Assembly: GCA_003460745.1 (NCBI GenBank)
Contig: QTVU01000003.1
Coordinates: 62,001-126,000, forward strand
DNA length: 64,000 bases
Direction of reading: 5' to 3'
Source of the DNA: Firmicutes bacterium AM55-24TS
Lineage (GTDB): Bacteria; Bacillota; Clostridia; UBA1381
Shown here one piece after another: positions 34,540 to 45,441 of the stretch (the first letter of the stretch is position 1; the number at the start of each line of letters is the position of its first letter). The notes under the pieces were generated by a model. The model was not told the origin of the DNA and did not search any database. It saw nothing but the letters and a program-made list of their open reading frames with translations. The position numbers were made by a program, and so were the translations under genes.

Positions 34540-34568
34540 ATTATAACATTATTACAATTATAAGTCAA
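34540..34568 (-). promoter_or_regulatory. Promoter of rpmG-secE-nusG-rplK-rplA
   Basis: On the minus strand TTGACT (34568-34563), 17 bases, TATAAT (34545-34540). The leader contains an AAGCTCTTTT/AAAAGAGAGCT inverted repeat that could form a hairpin before rpmG. Confidence 0.7.
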
Positions 34569-34661
34569 GCTATTTTTTCATATTTTTTCTTTTATTTTGT
34601 TTTTCACGTGTATATTTTCGCGATTTCCTGTATTTATGTACTTTTTTTTGTACTTTAAATA

Positions 34662-34670
34662 TGATATAAT
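34662..34670 (+). promoter_or_regulatory. Extended -10 box of the addB promoter
   Basis: TGATATAAT (34662-34670) is a TG-extended -10 box about 34 bases before the addB start; no good -35 box is seen. Confidence 0.45.
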
Positions 34671-34703
34671 TACCTTAATATATATTACGAAAGGATTAAA
34701 ATT

Positions 34704-37700
34704 ATGGGAGTCAGTATTATACGAGGCGCTATCTCCTCCGGCAAGAGTGATATGTGCCTTAAACAAATAAGTGAAATACACGAAAATAATCCCGATTCAA
34801 AATGTATAATGATTGTCCCTGACCATTATTCATACGAAACCGAACGAAAATTTGTTGATTTTTTCGGCGGTATAGGACTTAACAATATTGAAGTTCTTAC
34901 GCTAAGACGTATGTCCATAAACTTTTTAAGTGCCAAACAACAAAACCATCTTACCGCCCCAGGTAAAATGATGCTTATATATAAGGCTGTTTCGGCGGCG
35001 TGTGACGAGCTTTTGAACGTAAAGGATATGGATATAAAACTTATCACCTCTATGCGTCAGCAGGGTTTTCTTGACGTTATGTCATCACTGATAAGTGAAA
35101 TGAAGCGTTACCTTATCACACCCGAAATACTTTTTGAAAAGGCAAATGCATTAACGGACAACAAAACTTTAAAAAACAAACTGATTGCACTTTCAAACGT
35201 ATTGGAGAAATATCTTTCTTACGTCGAAGAAAGTGGCTGTACCGACAGCGAGGACGACCTTTTTTATCTTGCCAACCGTATCGAAAACGGCACCGAATTT
35301 GACGAAAACACTTATATATGGGTAAATCGTTTTGACAAATTTATGCCGCAGCAGATTTGCGTACTTGAGGCACTTCTGAAAAAAGGCGTACATATGACGA
35401 TAAGTGTATGCTGTCCTGTTACAGAATACGAGAACGAACGCGAAATTTATCTTCAGACCGAAAAGACTGTACAAAAAGTTTACGAACTGTCACAAGTATA
35501 CGGTTTTGAAAACGAATACACCGCCTCTGACGGGCTTCGTCACTTAAAAGGCAAGGACGACCTATACAAGCTTTTCAGATATTGGACAGAGGACTTTGTA
35601 TATCCCGACAAGCCTAAAAATACGGCACTTTTCCAAAGCCGTGACACCTACGGCGAAATCGAACGAATTGCCTGCAAAATCGTTGACCTTGTCCGCGATG
35701 ACGGCTATCGTTTTAAAGATATTGCACTGTTATGCGGTGATGAAAATGATTACAGACATCTTATAGAGGCTGTTTTCTCCGAATACGAAATACCGTATTT
35801 CACCGACAGAACAATCCTTTTGAGCGACCATCCTATCGCAATGCAGATTTTATCTTTATTCAGTATTCTTGAAGACGATTGGAGCTATGATTCTGTTTTT
35901 CGTTATCTTCGTGCCGGTTTTATTTACAGAAAAGAACAACACGGAAAGTTAAAATTTTTCAAGTCGATTAATCAAGAAGAAATAGATATACTTGAAAACT
36001 TCGTGTTGAAGCACGGCATAAGAGGCGGTTCAAAGTGGCTCGGTGAAAAAGAGTGGCTTGGCGAAAACAATATCGTAGACACTGCTTTTCAAACAGAGTC
36101 TGAAGAAGATGCAAATGAAGTTATAGAAAAACTCCGTCACGAAATAGCCGCACCGATTGCGTCATTCAAAGAAAAAACAAAAGGCAGAAAAACGGTCGTA
36201 GAATTTGCAACAGCATTGTTTGAATACCTTGAGGACATCAACCTGTATAGCGGATTAAAATCCGACATCACAAAATTCCAAAAAGACGGCAAACTGAACG
36301 AATCCGAACAATTTACGAAAATATGGAACCTTATTCTTGATATATTAAATCAAGTCACAATCGCACTTGACGGTGACAAAATTAACATTTCGGAATTTGC
36401 GGAATATATAACGGTAGGTCTGTCGCAATGCGAAATACGCACTATTCCATCGGGTATTGACCAAGTGTATGTAGGAAGTGTGGAAAGGAGCAGTCATACA
36501 AGCGTTAAGGTAATGTTTATTGTCGGCGCAAAAAGCGGTACTTTTCCTACGGGTATTGCATCCGAGGGTTTTCTTTCAAACCGCGACAGATGCACTTTGC
36601 AGGAAGAATACGGCGTAGCTCTTGCACCCGATACTAAAAAGAAACTTGACGAACAGTATTTTAAGGTTTACAGAGCATTATGCGCGGTAAGCGAAAAATT
36701 GTATTTCAGCTATTCAATTCAAAATGAAGAAGGCAAGTCACAATCACCGTCGCATATGATAAATGACATAATGCGTAAATTCCCTAAAATGACCGTATCG
36801 GATAACCTTTTAAACGACCCATTGAAAGACGGAATTTACATTTCCACCCCGCAAGCAACAATACACAGAATGCTTATCAATATGTCCGACAGATTTAACG
36901 GCAGTAAAAATCAGTTATGGGAAATCGTATACGATTGGTACAAACACCAAACAAAATGGAAACCTATGCTTTCGCTTATGAAACGTGCCGATTATTACAG
37001 TGAACGCGGTGTAATGCTTGACAGCGATATATCAAATATGATGTATGACGGCAAAATCACATACAGTGCAACGCGTATCAACACCTATGCCGCTTGTCCG
37101 TTCCAATACTTTTTAAGATACGGACTTAACGCACAAGAGCGTGACGTATGGGAAGTCAATTCTTCAAATATCGGAACATATGCTCACGAAGTTATCAGAA
37201 AATTCTGCGATACCGTTGAGGACGGTGCAAATACCAACGATGATAAAATAGAACGTTGGCGTAATTTGAGTGACGAAAAACGTGACGATATTATAGGCGG
37301 TATTATAAATGAATCGTGCAGCAATCTGCTGTCATCAGACGTTCGCGACAAAGAACGTACCGCGAATATTTTCACCCGTATGGGCAAAACAATTTCAAAT
37401 GCCGCAATACTTGTTCAAAAAACACTTTCTGTCGGCAATTTTGCCGAGAACGGTATGGAATACGATTTTGAAGAAGATATTTCCGATACAGTCGCATTAA
37501 AAGGAAAAATCGACCGAATCGACATATGCCGCGACGGTGACAAATCATATCTTAGAATTATCGACTACAAGACAGGTAAAACGGTTTTTGATATAAAAAA
37601 TATTTACAACGGCTATAATATGCAGATGGTTATATATGCCATTGCCGCAAAAATAAAAAATTCCGACACTGATGTGGCAGGTATTTATTACACAGGTGTG

Positions 37701-38204
37701 CGTGATGAAATAAAGGAGCTTAACTCATCAACTACAGAGGACAATATAGTTGAGTCCAACAAAAGCGTACTAAAACTTGACGGTGTAACATTCACGGACG
37801 AAGACGAACAACTTCAAACAAAACTGCTTTACAATATGGATAACAAATTCCTCGAAAGCGGTCAGGTTTCATTCACAAACATAAAAACAGGTACAAAAAC
37901 AGGTTTTAAAGAAGTTCACACCACAGATGAAATTAACGGTCTAATGAAATATGTGGCTGATACAATTATTGAAATGGACAGCAATATCAGAAACGGCAAA
38001 ATAAGCCTTAGTCCGTACACCACATCAAATTCAAGTGTATGTGATTACTGTTCTTACTCCCCTGTCTGCAAATTCGACCAAGACAGCTGTACACCGCGTA
38101 TTGCGGATTCATCGGTCAAAAAAGAAGATATTTGGGAGATATTAAAAACAAAAGGTGCGGCGTTAAAAAACAACAAATCGAAAGGAGTTGACGAAGATGC
38201 CTAA
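34704..38204 (+). CDS. addB: AddAB helicase-nuclease, subunit B
   Basis: AddB and AddA form the Chi-regulated helicase-nuclease that processes double-strand breaks for RecA. The 1166-residue protein starts VSIIRGAISSGKSDMCL, with the modified Walker A (GAISSGKS), followed by an inactive helicase-like region. The C-terminal nuclease domain has ITYSATRINTYAACPFQYFL, GKIDRIDICRDGDKSYLRII and DYKTGKT. The Cys of AACPFQ with the C-terminal CDYCSYSPVC would hold the 4Fe-4S cluster known in this family. Length matches Bacillus AddB (about 1166). It overlaps addA by eight bases. Confidence 0.95.
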   Translation: MGVSIIRGAISSGKSDMCLKQISEIHENNPDSKCIMIVPDHYSYETERKFVDFFGGIGLNNIEVLTLRRMSINFLSAKQQNHLTAPGKMMLIYKAVSAACDELLNVKDMDIKLITSMRQQGFLDVMSSLISEMKRYLITPEILFEKANALTDNKTLKNKLIALSNVLEKYLSYVEESGCTDSEDDLFYLANRIENGTEFDENTYIWVNRFDKFMPQQICVLEALLKKGVHMTISVCCPVTEYENEREIYLQTEKTVQKVYELSQVYGFENEYTASDGLRHLKGKDDLYKLFRYWTEDFVYPDKPKNTALFQSRDTYGEIERIACKIVDLVRDDGYRFKDIALLCGDENDYRHLIEAVFSEYEIPYFTDRTILLSDHPIAMQILSLFSILEDDWSYDSVFRYLRAGFIYRKEQHGKLKFFKSINQEEIDILENFVLKHGIRGGSKWLGEKEWLGENNIVDTAFQTESEEDANEVIEKLRHEIAAPIASFKEKTKGRKTVVEFATALFEYLEDINLYSGLKSDITKFQKDGKLNESEQFTKIWNLILDILNQVTIALDGDKINISEFAEYITVGLSQCEIRTIPSGIDQVYVGSVERSSHTSVKVMFIVGAKSGTFPTGIASEGFLSNRDRCTLQEEYGVALAPDTKKKLDEQYFKVYRALCAVSEKLYFSYSIQNEEGKSQSPSHMINDIMRKFPKMTVSDNLLNDPLKDGIYISTPQATIHRMLINMSDRFNGSKNQLWEIVYDWYKHQTKWKPMLSLMKRADYYSERGVMLDSDISNMMYDGKITYSATRINTYAACPFQYFLRYGLNAQERDVWEVNSSNIGTYAHEVIRKFCDTVEDGANTNDDKIERWRNLSDEKRDDIIGGIINESCSNLLSSDVRDKERTANIFTRMGKTISNAAILVQKTLSVGNFAENGMEYDFEEDISDTVALKGKIDRIDICRDGDKSYLRIIDYKTGKTVFDIKNIYNGYNMQMVIYAIAAKIKNSDTDVAGIYYTGVRDEIKELNSSTTEDNIVESNKSVLKLDGVTFTDEDEQLQTKLLYNMDNKFLESGQVSFTNIKTGTKTGFKEVHTTDEINGLMKYVADTIIEMDSNIRNGKISLSPYTTSNSSVCDYCSYSPVCKFDQDSCTPRIADSSVKKEDIWEILKTKGAALKNNKSKGVDEDA

Positions 38205-41200
38205 TTGGACAAAAGAACAAGAAAAAGCGATATATGAGCCGTCAGGCAAGAAAAACATACTTGTTTCCGCCGCCGCAGGCTCTGGTAAAACGGCGGTACT
38301 TGTCGAACGTATCGTAAATCTTATAACCAACTCCGAAAACCCTTTTCCGATAGACAGTATATTGGTAGCAACGTTTACGGAGGCGGCGGCTACCGAAATG
38401 AAAGAAAGAATTATAAACAGAATTAACAAATCATATCGTGAGGCACTTGAAAACGGTGATATTGCACAAAGCAAATATTTAAAAGAACAAATGCACCTTA
38501 CAGCAGGTGCGGATATTAACACAATCGATGCATTTTGTTTGCGAGTGGTCAAAAACAATTTTCACGTTTTAGGTATTGATCCGAATTTCAGCATTATGGA
38601 CACCAACGAGGACAAAATGCTCATTGACGATACATTAACCGATTTATTCGCGGCACTTTACGAAACAGAAAACGAAGAAAACAAAAATCGTTTTCAACAC
38701 CTTGTAACAACTTACGCATCAAACCGCGATGATGAGGGATTGAAAAAAGTTATACGCAAACTTTACAACTTTATACAGTCATTCCCCGATCCGATAAAAT
38801 GGCTTTACGACAAAGCGGCTATGTATGACAATAATATGTCGCAAAGTGTATGGTTTAAGGAAATATTTTTATCAGTCCACAAAGAGAACATTTTAAAACA
38901 TCACGGCGAATTTTGGGACAAGCTGATAAAAGAAATGATTGGGATTGTAAAGAAAGTATATCCCGATACAGATACTTCCTTACCGCCGGTTTGTATTCCT
39001 GAATGTGAGCAATATTGGGGAAAGATGTGGGAGTACATATGTATATGCGCCGACAGTGTAAAAGCATTAAAATCAGCTGAATCATTTGACGAAGTCGGCT
39101 CAGCATACGATACTTACATCGCCAAAACAAAGCTTGGAACAGCCGTAAGAGCATACAAAAAAGCTGAATCGCCGATTGAAGAGTGGCAGTATTACTCGAA
39201 CAAATATAACTCTATGCGTGAAGATTTACTTAGCAGTACATCTTACTTGCCTAACGGCACTGCCGAGCAATTTAACAAGTATGTTCACTCGGAAGAATTG
39301 AAACAAACGATTGACGATATTGTTTGGATAACGGTTTTGTTCTCGGAACTTTATGAGAATGCAAAAGCAAAAAAGAACGTCAAAACATTCTCCGATATTG
39401 AACATCTTGCCTATCGTCTTTTCAGCGAAAATGAGAATATAAGAAACGAATATTCGCTGAAATATAACGAAATACTTATAGATGAATATCAAGATACAAA
39501 CGGCTTGCAGGATTCGATTTTCACGCTTATTTCGAGAGATAATAAAAATATGTTTATGGTCGGCGACTTAAAGCAAAGTATATATCGTTTTCGCGGCGGT
39601 GACCCGACTATTTTCAAGAAAAAATACAGTCTTGACAGTGATGAAATCGAAATTATACACCTTTCACAGAACTTTAGAAGTCGTATGCAGGTTATCGACA
39701 GTATAAATGACGTGTTCAGATTTAATATGTCGCAGGATGTCGGTGACGTTGATTATAACGACACCGCCGCTTTGCAGCGTGAAGAAAGCCGCGAATGTTA
39801 TATAAACACCGCTGAAAATGCCCGGAATGACTACAAATCCGAATTTTACTGTATCGGAAAATCGAAGGATTCAAAAGAATCTTCTTCCGATTATCTTGAG
39901 GCAGTTACCGTGGCAAACAGAATAAAAGAGCTTGTTGACAGTCATTTCAAGGTTTATGACGGCAACGGAAAATATCGTGATTTGAAGTACAGCGATATAG
40001 TCGTTCTTATGCGTTCGACAAAAGTAAACGGCGAACTTTTGCAGGAAATATTAGAATCAAACAACATACCGTCATTTTTGCAAAAGGAAGAATATTTTGA
40101 AAAACGTGAGATAAAGCTTATGCTTACACTTATTTCACTTATCAACAATCACATTCAGGATATTCCGCTTGTAAGCGTTATGCGTTCACCGATAGGTAAT
40201 TTTACCGAAAACGAACTTTCAAAAATCAGACTTGAAAACAGAGCCTCATCTTTTTACAATGCCGTAAAATATTATAAATCGTCTTCCGATGATTTGACGA
40301 AAGAAGAACAGAAACTTTCAAAAAAATGCAAGAGCTTTCTAAAAGACCTTGACCGTTGGCGCGGATATGTTAAGATGAAGTCAATCTCCGCGTTGATTTG
40401 GACGTTGTATGAAGAAACGGGTTTTTACGACTTTATGGGTGCTCTCGAAGGCGGTGACGAGGCACAGGCAAATTTAAAACTTTTATATGAACGTGCAAGA
40501 AAGTATGAGGAATCGGGCTTTAAGGGTATCTTCAACTTCATTCGATATATCGAAAGAATTGAAAAGAGAAACGAAGATTTAAGCGGCGCTCAGCTTATCA
40601 ATGAAAACCACAATGTTGTACGAATTATGACAATACACAAAAGCAAAGGTCTTGAATTTCCTGTCGTATTTATTATGCGCACAACTAAAAATATGCTTGC
40701 CGCAAAACCTACGGAGGAACACAGAATACAACTTCACAAAGATTTGGGGATCGGAATTGATTATATAAATTATGAAAATTTATATTTAAAAAAAGCTGAT
40801 GTTTACAAAATATATAAAGCGACAAAATCAATCCGAAACGCTTTCGGAAGAATTGCGTCTTTTGTATGTCGCAATGACTCGTGCAAAAGAAAAATTAATT
40901 ATTGTTTCGTCCGACAAATACAAAGATGAAAATGAGTTTAATCAAAAAATCCAAGAAGCAGTATATAATGCAAAGACAATGCCAAAGTACATCATCGCAT
41001 CAAATGCAAAAAAATATTCCGATTGGCTGATTCCGTCAATAGGCATATCGTTAAATCACTGGAATTTCATACCAAGATTTCTTGCCAAAACCACTGTATC
41101 GGATGTCATCAAAGAAAAACAAGAAACGATAAAGGTCAAAAACATTGATGAAATGCGTGAAAAAGTGCAAAAGCTCCTTGAATTTCATTATGAACGTCCG

Positions 41201-41899
41201 CAATCCGGCAACATTCCGACAAAAACATCCGTAACGGCAATAAAAGAAATGGCGGAAGAAGAACTTACACGAAAAAGTGACATTGAATACGAGCCGATTT
41301 ATATGATACAAAAACCTGACTTTATGCGTACAGAAAAACTCGGTACACAAATCGGTACGGCGCACCATCAGCTTATGGCATTTTTCGATATTGAAAAGAT
41401 TAAGACGCTTACCGAAAACAATTACGCCGACTTTGTCGCATCCGAGCTTGTCCGCGTCACAAATGACGGTCAGATTGACAGCAATGTTGTTTCGGATAAA
41501 AATATAGCCGATATGATATGCAAAAATGTCACAAGCTTTTGGAAAAGCGATATGGGTAAAGAAGTTTTAAGTGCCAAAAAAGTATATCGTGAAAGTCCTT
41601 TTGAAATATCAATTCCGGCATATGAATACGACAACACTTTACCTGACGAGTACAGAAACGAACAGATTATTTTACAAGGTATTATTGACTTATACTTTGA
41701 GGATAAAAACGGTGATATAATCCTTGTCGATTACAAAACCGACAAATGCACTTCCAAAGCAGAACAACTTGCAGTTGCAAAAAAATACGAAAAGCAATTA
41801 ATTCTTTATGCACGTGCCATGGAAAAAATCTTAAAAAAATCTGTAAAAGATAAATATTTGTATTTATTTTCTCCGCAAAGTGTGGTAAAATTAGATTAG
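38197..41899 (+). CDS. addA: AddAB helicase-nuclease, subunit A, interrupted by a single-base insertion
   Basis: AddA is the UvrD-like motor and nuclease of AddAB. Motifs: AAAGSGKTAVLVER (Walker A), ILIDEYQDTN, GDLKQSIYRFRGGDP, SQNFRSR and IMTIHKSKGLEFPVVF. At the A7 run 40788-40794 the frame breaks; with six A's it continues LKKLMFTKYIKRQNQSETLS, EELRLLYVAMTRAKEKL (motif VI) and the nuclease IDLYFEDKNGDIILVDYKTD. The restored length of about 1233 residues equals Bacillus AddA. ATG 38197 follows AAAGGAG. A sequencing error in the homopolymer is likely; a +1 slip on A7 is a less likely alternative. Confidence 0.93.
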
Positions 41900-41921
41900 T
41901 AAAATTTTTTGAGGTGATATA

Positions 41922-42281
41922 ATGTCAAACTACGGCAATTTGAATATAAACAGAAATAAGAACAGAAAAGGCAAAAAAATTATTATCGCCTTGATTTGTA
42001 TTGCGGTTTTAATACTTGCATTTATATTTTATATAGGTATTACAGTCGGAAGCAACAACGACAAATCCAACCAAATAGTCGACGCAATTCAAGAAAATAC
42101 GGAATTAAAGTTAAAGGTAAACGAACTTAACGACCAGATTGCACAAATGCAGGAAGAAATAGATTCACTTCACGCAGAACTTGAGGCTATGCCGACGATT
42201 GAACCGACACTGCCGTCAGGCTCACCTGCTCCGTCAGTATCTCCTACTTCACCTATTTCACCGAGAATCGGTGTTCAATAA
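41922..42281 (+). CDS. Small single-pass membrane protein with coiled coil
   Basis: No family is recognised. The 119-residue protein has a basic N-terminus (NINRNKNRKGKK), one transmembrane helix (IIIALICIAVLILAFIFYIG, about residues 20-40), a coiled coil with heptad Leu/Ile (LKLKVNELNDQIAQMQEEID, about 62-90) and a Pro/Ser/Thr-rich tail (LPSGSPAPSVSPTSPISP). The layout fits an N-in membrane protein with an external stalk, similar in plan to cell-division or spore-coat accessory proteins. It follows addA by 22 bases, probably in the same transcript. GAGGTG is the ribosome site. Confidence 0.6.
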   Translation: MSNYGNLNINRNKNRKGKKIIIALICIAVLILAFIFYIGITVGSNNDKSNQIVDAIQENTELKLKVNELNDQIAQMQEEIDSLHAELEAMPTIEPTLPSGSPAPSVSPTSPISPRIGVQ

Positions 42282-42292
42282 AAATTAATACA

Positions 42293-42323
42293 AAAGGTCT
42301 GTGGCTTTACCACAGACCTTTTA
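42293..42323. terminator. Bidirectional terminator
   Basis: AAAAGGTCTGTGG (42293-42305) pairs with CCACAGACCTTTT around CTTTA, between the addBA unit and the convergent ridA. Confidence 0.85.
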
Positions 42324-42336
42324 ATTTGTTGTTTTA

Positions 42337-42708
42337 TTATAACTCTACAATAGTTTCAACTTCAAGAAGTACGTCCTTAGGAAGTCTTGCGACTTCTACG
42401 CATGAACGAGCCGGATAAGGCTCTGTAAAATATTTAGCGTATACTTCGTTAATCTTTGCAAAGTCATTCATATCCTTAATAAATACTGTTGTCTTTACAA
42501 CATTTTCAATACTTCCGCCGGCAGCTTCGATAAGGTTCTTTACGTTTGTAAGTGCCTGTTCTGCCTGTGCCTCAACGCCCTCAGGAATATCGCCTGTTGC
42601 AGGGTTAATCGGAATTTGTCCCGATGTGAACAGCATATTTCCGACAGTTATTGCCTGTGAATAAGGTCCGATTGCTGCCGGAGCATTGTTTGTCTTTGTT
42701 TCTTTCAT
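42337..42708 (-). CDS. ridA: RidA-family enamine/imine deaminase
   Basis: RidA hydrolyses reactive 2-aminoacrylate-type enamines released by PLP enzymes. The 123-residue protein has [31 protein letters not shown], the conserved Arg in [20 protein letters not shown], and ends VETIVEL, all typical. ATG 42708 was chosen over ATG 42717 because the AGAGG site is 10 bases from the former and abuts the latter. It follows the membrane protein gene by 28 bases. Confidence 0.93.
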   Translation of the reverse strand: MKETKTNNAPAAIGPYSQAITVGNMLFTSGQIPINPATGDIPEGVEAQAEQALTNVKNLIEAAGGSIENVVKTTVFIKDMNDFAKINEVYAKYFTEPYPARSCVEVARLPKDVLLEVETIVEL

Positions 42709-42736
42709 TTGTACCATTCCTCTCGTTTTATAAAAT

Positions 42737-43657
42737 TTATATGGTAATTAAATAGCATACAACAGTGAAGAATACGAAATATCCAAGCATCATTGCATAC
42801 AATACCTGACTTGGTGATTTAGAAATCCATTCTGTGCGCAGTGCCTCATAGGTAAGCACAGCCACGCTGACCGCGCCGCACAAAATCAATATCATAAGCG
42901 TTACAGGTGACAACATACTGAGAATTACGCCGATTGCACATATTGCCGTAAACGGTATCCACGTTGACGCAAGACGTATTGAAAATTCCCAATATGCCGT
43001 TTTAAGACGCATTACAAATCTATTGATAAGCCAAAATATTCCCGAATACACGAAAAATAAAATCACTCCGCTTATCGCGCCGGATACCATGCAAAGTATG
43101 ATTTGCAATACAAGACTGTAACCTGCACCGCCGTTAAAATTCATAAGTGATGTCAATATTTTAAGCGGGCCTACTCCGCCTCCTCTTAATATAAAGAACA
43201 TACACAGCCACAATACAACTCCTTGAAGTGCCGCAATAGTCATTATTGCCGCTTTTCCGAGATGTGGCGGATTGGAAATTGTGTCAATCGGTGATTTTAT
43301 AAATCTCACGATATATCTTCCCAACTCACCGAAAAATCCTTTCGGATTGATATTTGACGTTCTTGTTGCTTTAGCTTTCCTTGCCGCTTTTCTCGCCTTA
43401 TGCTTTATCTTTGCTCTTTCAAACTTGCTTTCCGTTCCGGCATAGCCTGTTTTGTAAGAAGTTTCGGTTTTATACGGATTACTGTAATTAGCCTGTGTTT
43501 TCTCTTGTTTTTTATCCGATTTTTTGTCTTCTGTTTTTGTTTCGTTTTTTCTTTCGGCAGATGATTGCTGTTTCCCCGCTCGGTGTGCAACACTCTGCGG
43601 ACAATCGCAAACTTCGCCTTTTTCAAGTTCTCTGCCGCAATATATACAGCTTCTCAT
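42737..43657 (-). CDS. Zinc-ribbon, multi-pass membrane protein (Yip1-like)
   Basis: The 306-residue protein starts with a short zinc ribbon ([20 protein letters not shown]), continues with about 85 charged Lys/Thr/Gln-rich residues including a basic [13 protein letters not shown] stretch, and then has five transmembrane helices (from about residue 130: [20 protein letters not shown] to [18 protein letters not shown]). The membrane part resembles Yip1-domain proteins in layout. Function unknown. It has its own promoter with TTGACA and is followed by ridA. Confidence 0.6.
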   Translation of the reverse strand: MRSCIYCGRELEKGEVCDCPQSVAHRAGKQQSSAERKNETKTEDKKSDKKQEKTQANYSNPYKTETSYKTGYAGTESKFERAKIKHKARKAARKAKATRTSNINPKGFFGELGRYIVRFIKSPIDTISNPPHLGKAAIMTIAALQGVVLWLCMFFILRGGGVGPLKILTSLMNFNGGAGYSLVLQIILCMVSGAISGVILFFVYSGIFWLINRFVMRLKTAYWEFSIRLASTWIPFTAICAIGVILSMLSPVTLMILILCGAVSVAVLTYEALRTEWISKSPSQVLYAMMLGYFVFFTVVCYLITI

Positions 43658-43690
43658 ATATACACCCTTTCATAATTTAAGTATATATAA

Positions 43691-43719
43691 ATTATAAACC
43701 TGTAATAAATTGTTGTCAA
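43691..43719 (-). promoter_or_regulatory. Promoter of the zinc-ribbon membrane protein and ridA
   Basis: On the minus strand TTGACA (43719-43714), 17 bases, TATAAT (43696-43691). Confidence 0.7.
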
Positions 43720-43776
43720 TGTGCCAAGTGTAAACAAAATGTTAATTATTTCAGAATACTTTTGACGGCGCCCGTC

Positions 43777-45423
43777 TTATTTATACAGTCGTGCCTCAAA
43801 TGTTTTAATATCCGCCTGATGTTCGTCACGGACACGGTGGAATAATTTTATCGTTATACCGTCTATAACGGTTTCACATTCGGGAACTTCCTCATATGCC
43901 GTTGCAATATCCGCATAATTCATAAAACTGTTTACAGCCTCCTCAACAACCGTCTGACTGCCCTCTGCCAAGTGCGTCTGTGCAGGAGATGCGACAAGAA
44001 CATAATTTACGGTATACAACGGTGTCAAATCCCTGTCACGCGAATCTACCTGCGGCAATGACACGATATAATTATCACGTATCGACTTTACTCCGAGTGA
44101 CGGTTCTGCATTTATAAGTATATCCTCATTAAGCGTAAACGATGACGCAAGTACGCCGAGCGTATCACCGTCATAAACGGTTGTGTCGATTTTTTTCTTT
44201 AACGCAAGAATTTCGTCCGTATCGTCTCTTGATACAGGCAGCATCGAAAAATTCGGTATCAATGCCATATGCTTAATTTCCTGTATATTATGCGGTTGTG
44301 TGCGTGGAATATATACATTCACCGAATGTACCAACGCCAAAAGCGATATTCCGACCAAAGCCCATTCTTTTGTTATATGTCTTATTGATATAAGTGTAAG
44401 CATTATAAGTGACGGAATGTATAAAAGCAAATGTTGTTGTCCGTGTGTCTGAGTTGAAAGGAACATAAACAGGCACACTATCATCTGTACCCATATAAAC
44501 AGCGTTCTTGTTTCTTTCTTTTTAACCGCCATAACCACTGACGAAACAGCAAGCACTCCAACGAATATTATACCGAAATATCTTGTTATAAGTTTCAAAT
44601 CAATTCCCACCGAAAACTTATATCCCGAATAAAGATTGCCGTAATCTTTCATCAGTTTGTACACAAGGAAATCTCTGAAAAATACAACGAGTATCAATCC
44701 GACAACTGCGATTGTTACAATCGGTTTGTACCATTTTTTCTTAAACAGTACGCAATCCGCAAGCATTGCGGTTATAAACGATACCGTGAAAAACGCGTAC
44801 CATCTTCTCCAAAGCATAAGTGCGACAAGCAGTACGCCGATTACCGCATACCGCCATATCGCGTCATCATCTTTGTCTTTTACAAAATACAAATTAAAGC
44901 ATACAAGACACCCTAAAAGTCCTCCTATATCAACAAATCCGTTAAATGTCAAAAACACCATAGACGGACATATCATAAGCGAAATCACCGCTGCAATTTT
45001 AGGTGCTTTACTGACTTTTTTCGCCAACACATACACCATTGCAAATGACGTCACTAAATATAAATTGACAAGTCCCAAAATATACGCAAGCCGTGACTCA
45101 CCGAAAATTTTTACAACCAACGCCGACGGAAGTCCAGCTATATAGTTATAATCCTGTTCAGCAACGGAATTATAGACATTATGCCAAAAACCGCCTTCAC
45201 TAAACGCTCCCGACGCAATTTTTCTTGCAATATCCCAATACGTCGAATCGTCCCAAAAATATATATAATTACTTTTTGTAATATAAATAATCGCCAAAAT
45301 ATTAAGCACCGCCCATACAACCGCAAAATAAATCAAAGTTTTATGATGTGGTCTTGCCGATTGTTTGCGTTGTGCAATTTCTTCAAGGTCATACTTATCG
45401 TTTAAAATCGCCCTGAATTTCAC
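43777..45423 (-). CDS. Polytopic membrane protein, probable GT-C glycosyltransferase
   Basis: A 548-residue protein with a cytoplasmic N-terminus (about 30 residues), about 10-11 transmembrane helices and a soluble C-terminal domain of about 150 residues. The first external loop has SNYIYFWDDSTYWDIARKIA; the WDD pair is the position of the catalytic acid in GT39/GT83-type lipid-linked sugar transferases (ArnT/PMT-like). No substrate can be named. It follows the SNF2 helicase gene by 18 bases and is probably co-transcribed. The 10561-12156 protein has the same general plan. Confidence 0.6.
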   Translation of the reverse strand: MKFRAILNDKYDLEEIAQRKQSARPHHKTLIYFAVVWAVLNILAIIYITKSNYIYFWDDSTYWDIARKIASGAFSEGGFWHNVYNSVAEQDYNYIAGLPSALVVKIFGESRLAYILGLVNLYLVTSFAMVYVLAKKVSKAPKIAAVISLMICPSMVFLTFNGFVDIGGLLGCLVCFNLYFVKDKDDDAIWRYAVIGVLLVALMLWRRWYAFFTVSFITAMLADCVLFKKKWYKPIVTIAVVGLILVVFFRDFLVYKLMKDYGNLYSGYKFSVGIDLKLITRYFGIIFVGVLAVSSVVMAVKKKETRTLFIWVQMIVCLFMFLSTQTHGQQHLLLYIPSLIMLTLISIRHITKEWALVGISLLALVHSVNVYIPRTQPHNIQEIKHMALIPNFSMLPVSRDDTDEILALKKKIDTTVYDGDTLGVLASSFTLNEDILINAEPSLGVKSIRDNYIVSLPQVDSRDRDLTPLYTVNYVLVASPAQTHLAEGSQTVVEEAVNSFMNYADIATAYEEVPECETVIDGITIKLFHRVRDEHQADIKTFEARLYK

Positions 45424-45441
45424 CTGACTCAGCCCTCCTGT

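Noticed and set aside
40786..40800. Programmed -1 frameshift in addA
   Set aside because: The shift needed is +1 or -2; a -1 slip on A7 meets TGA almost at once.
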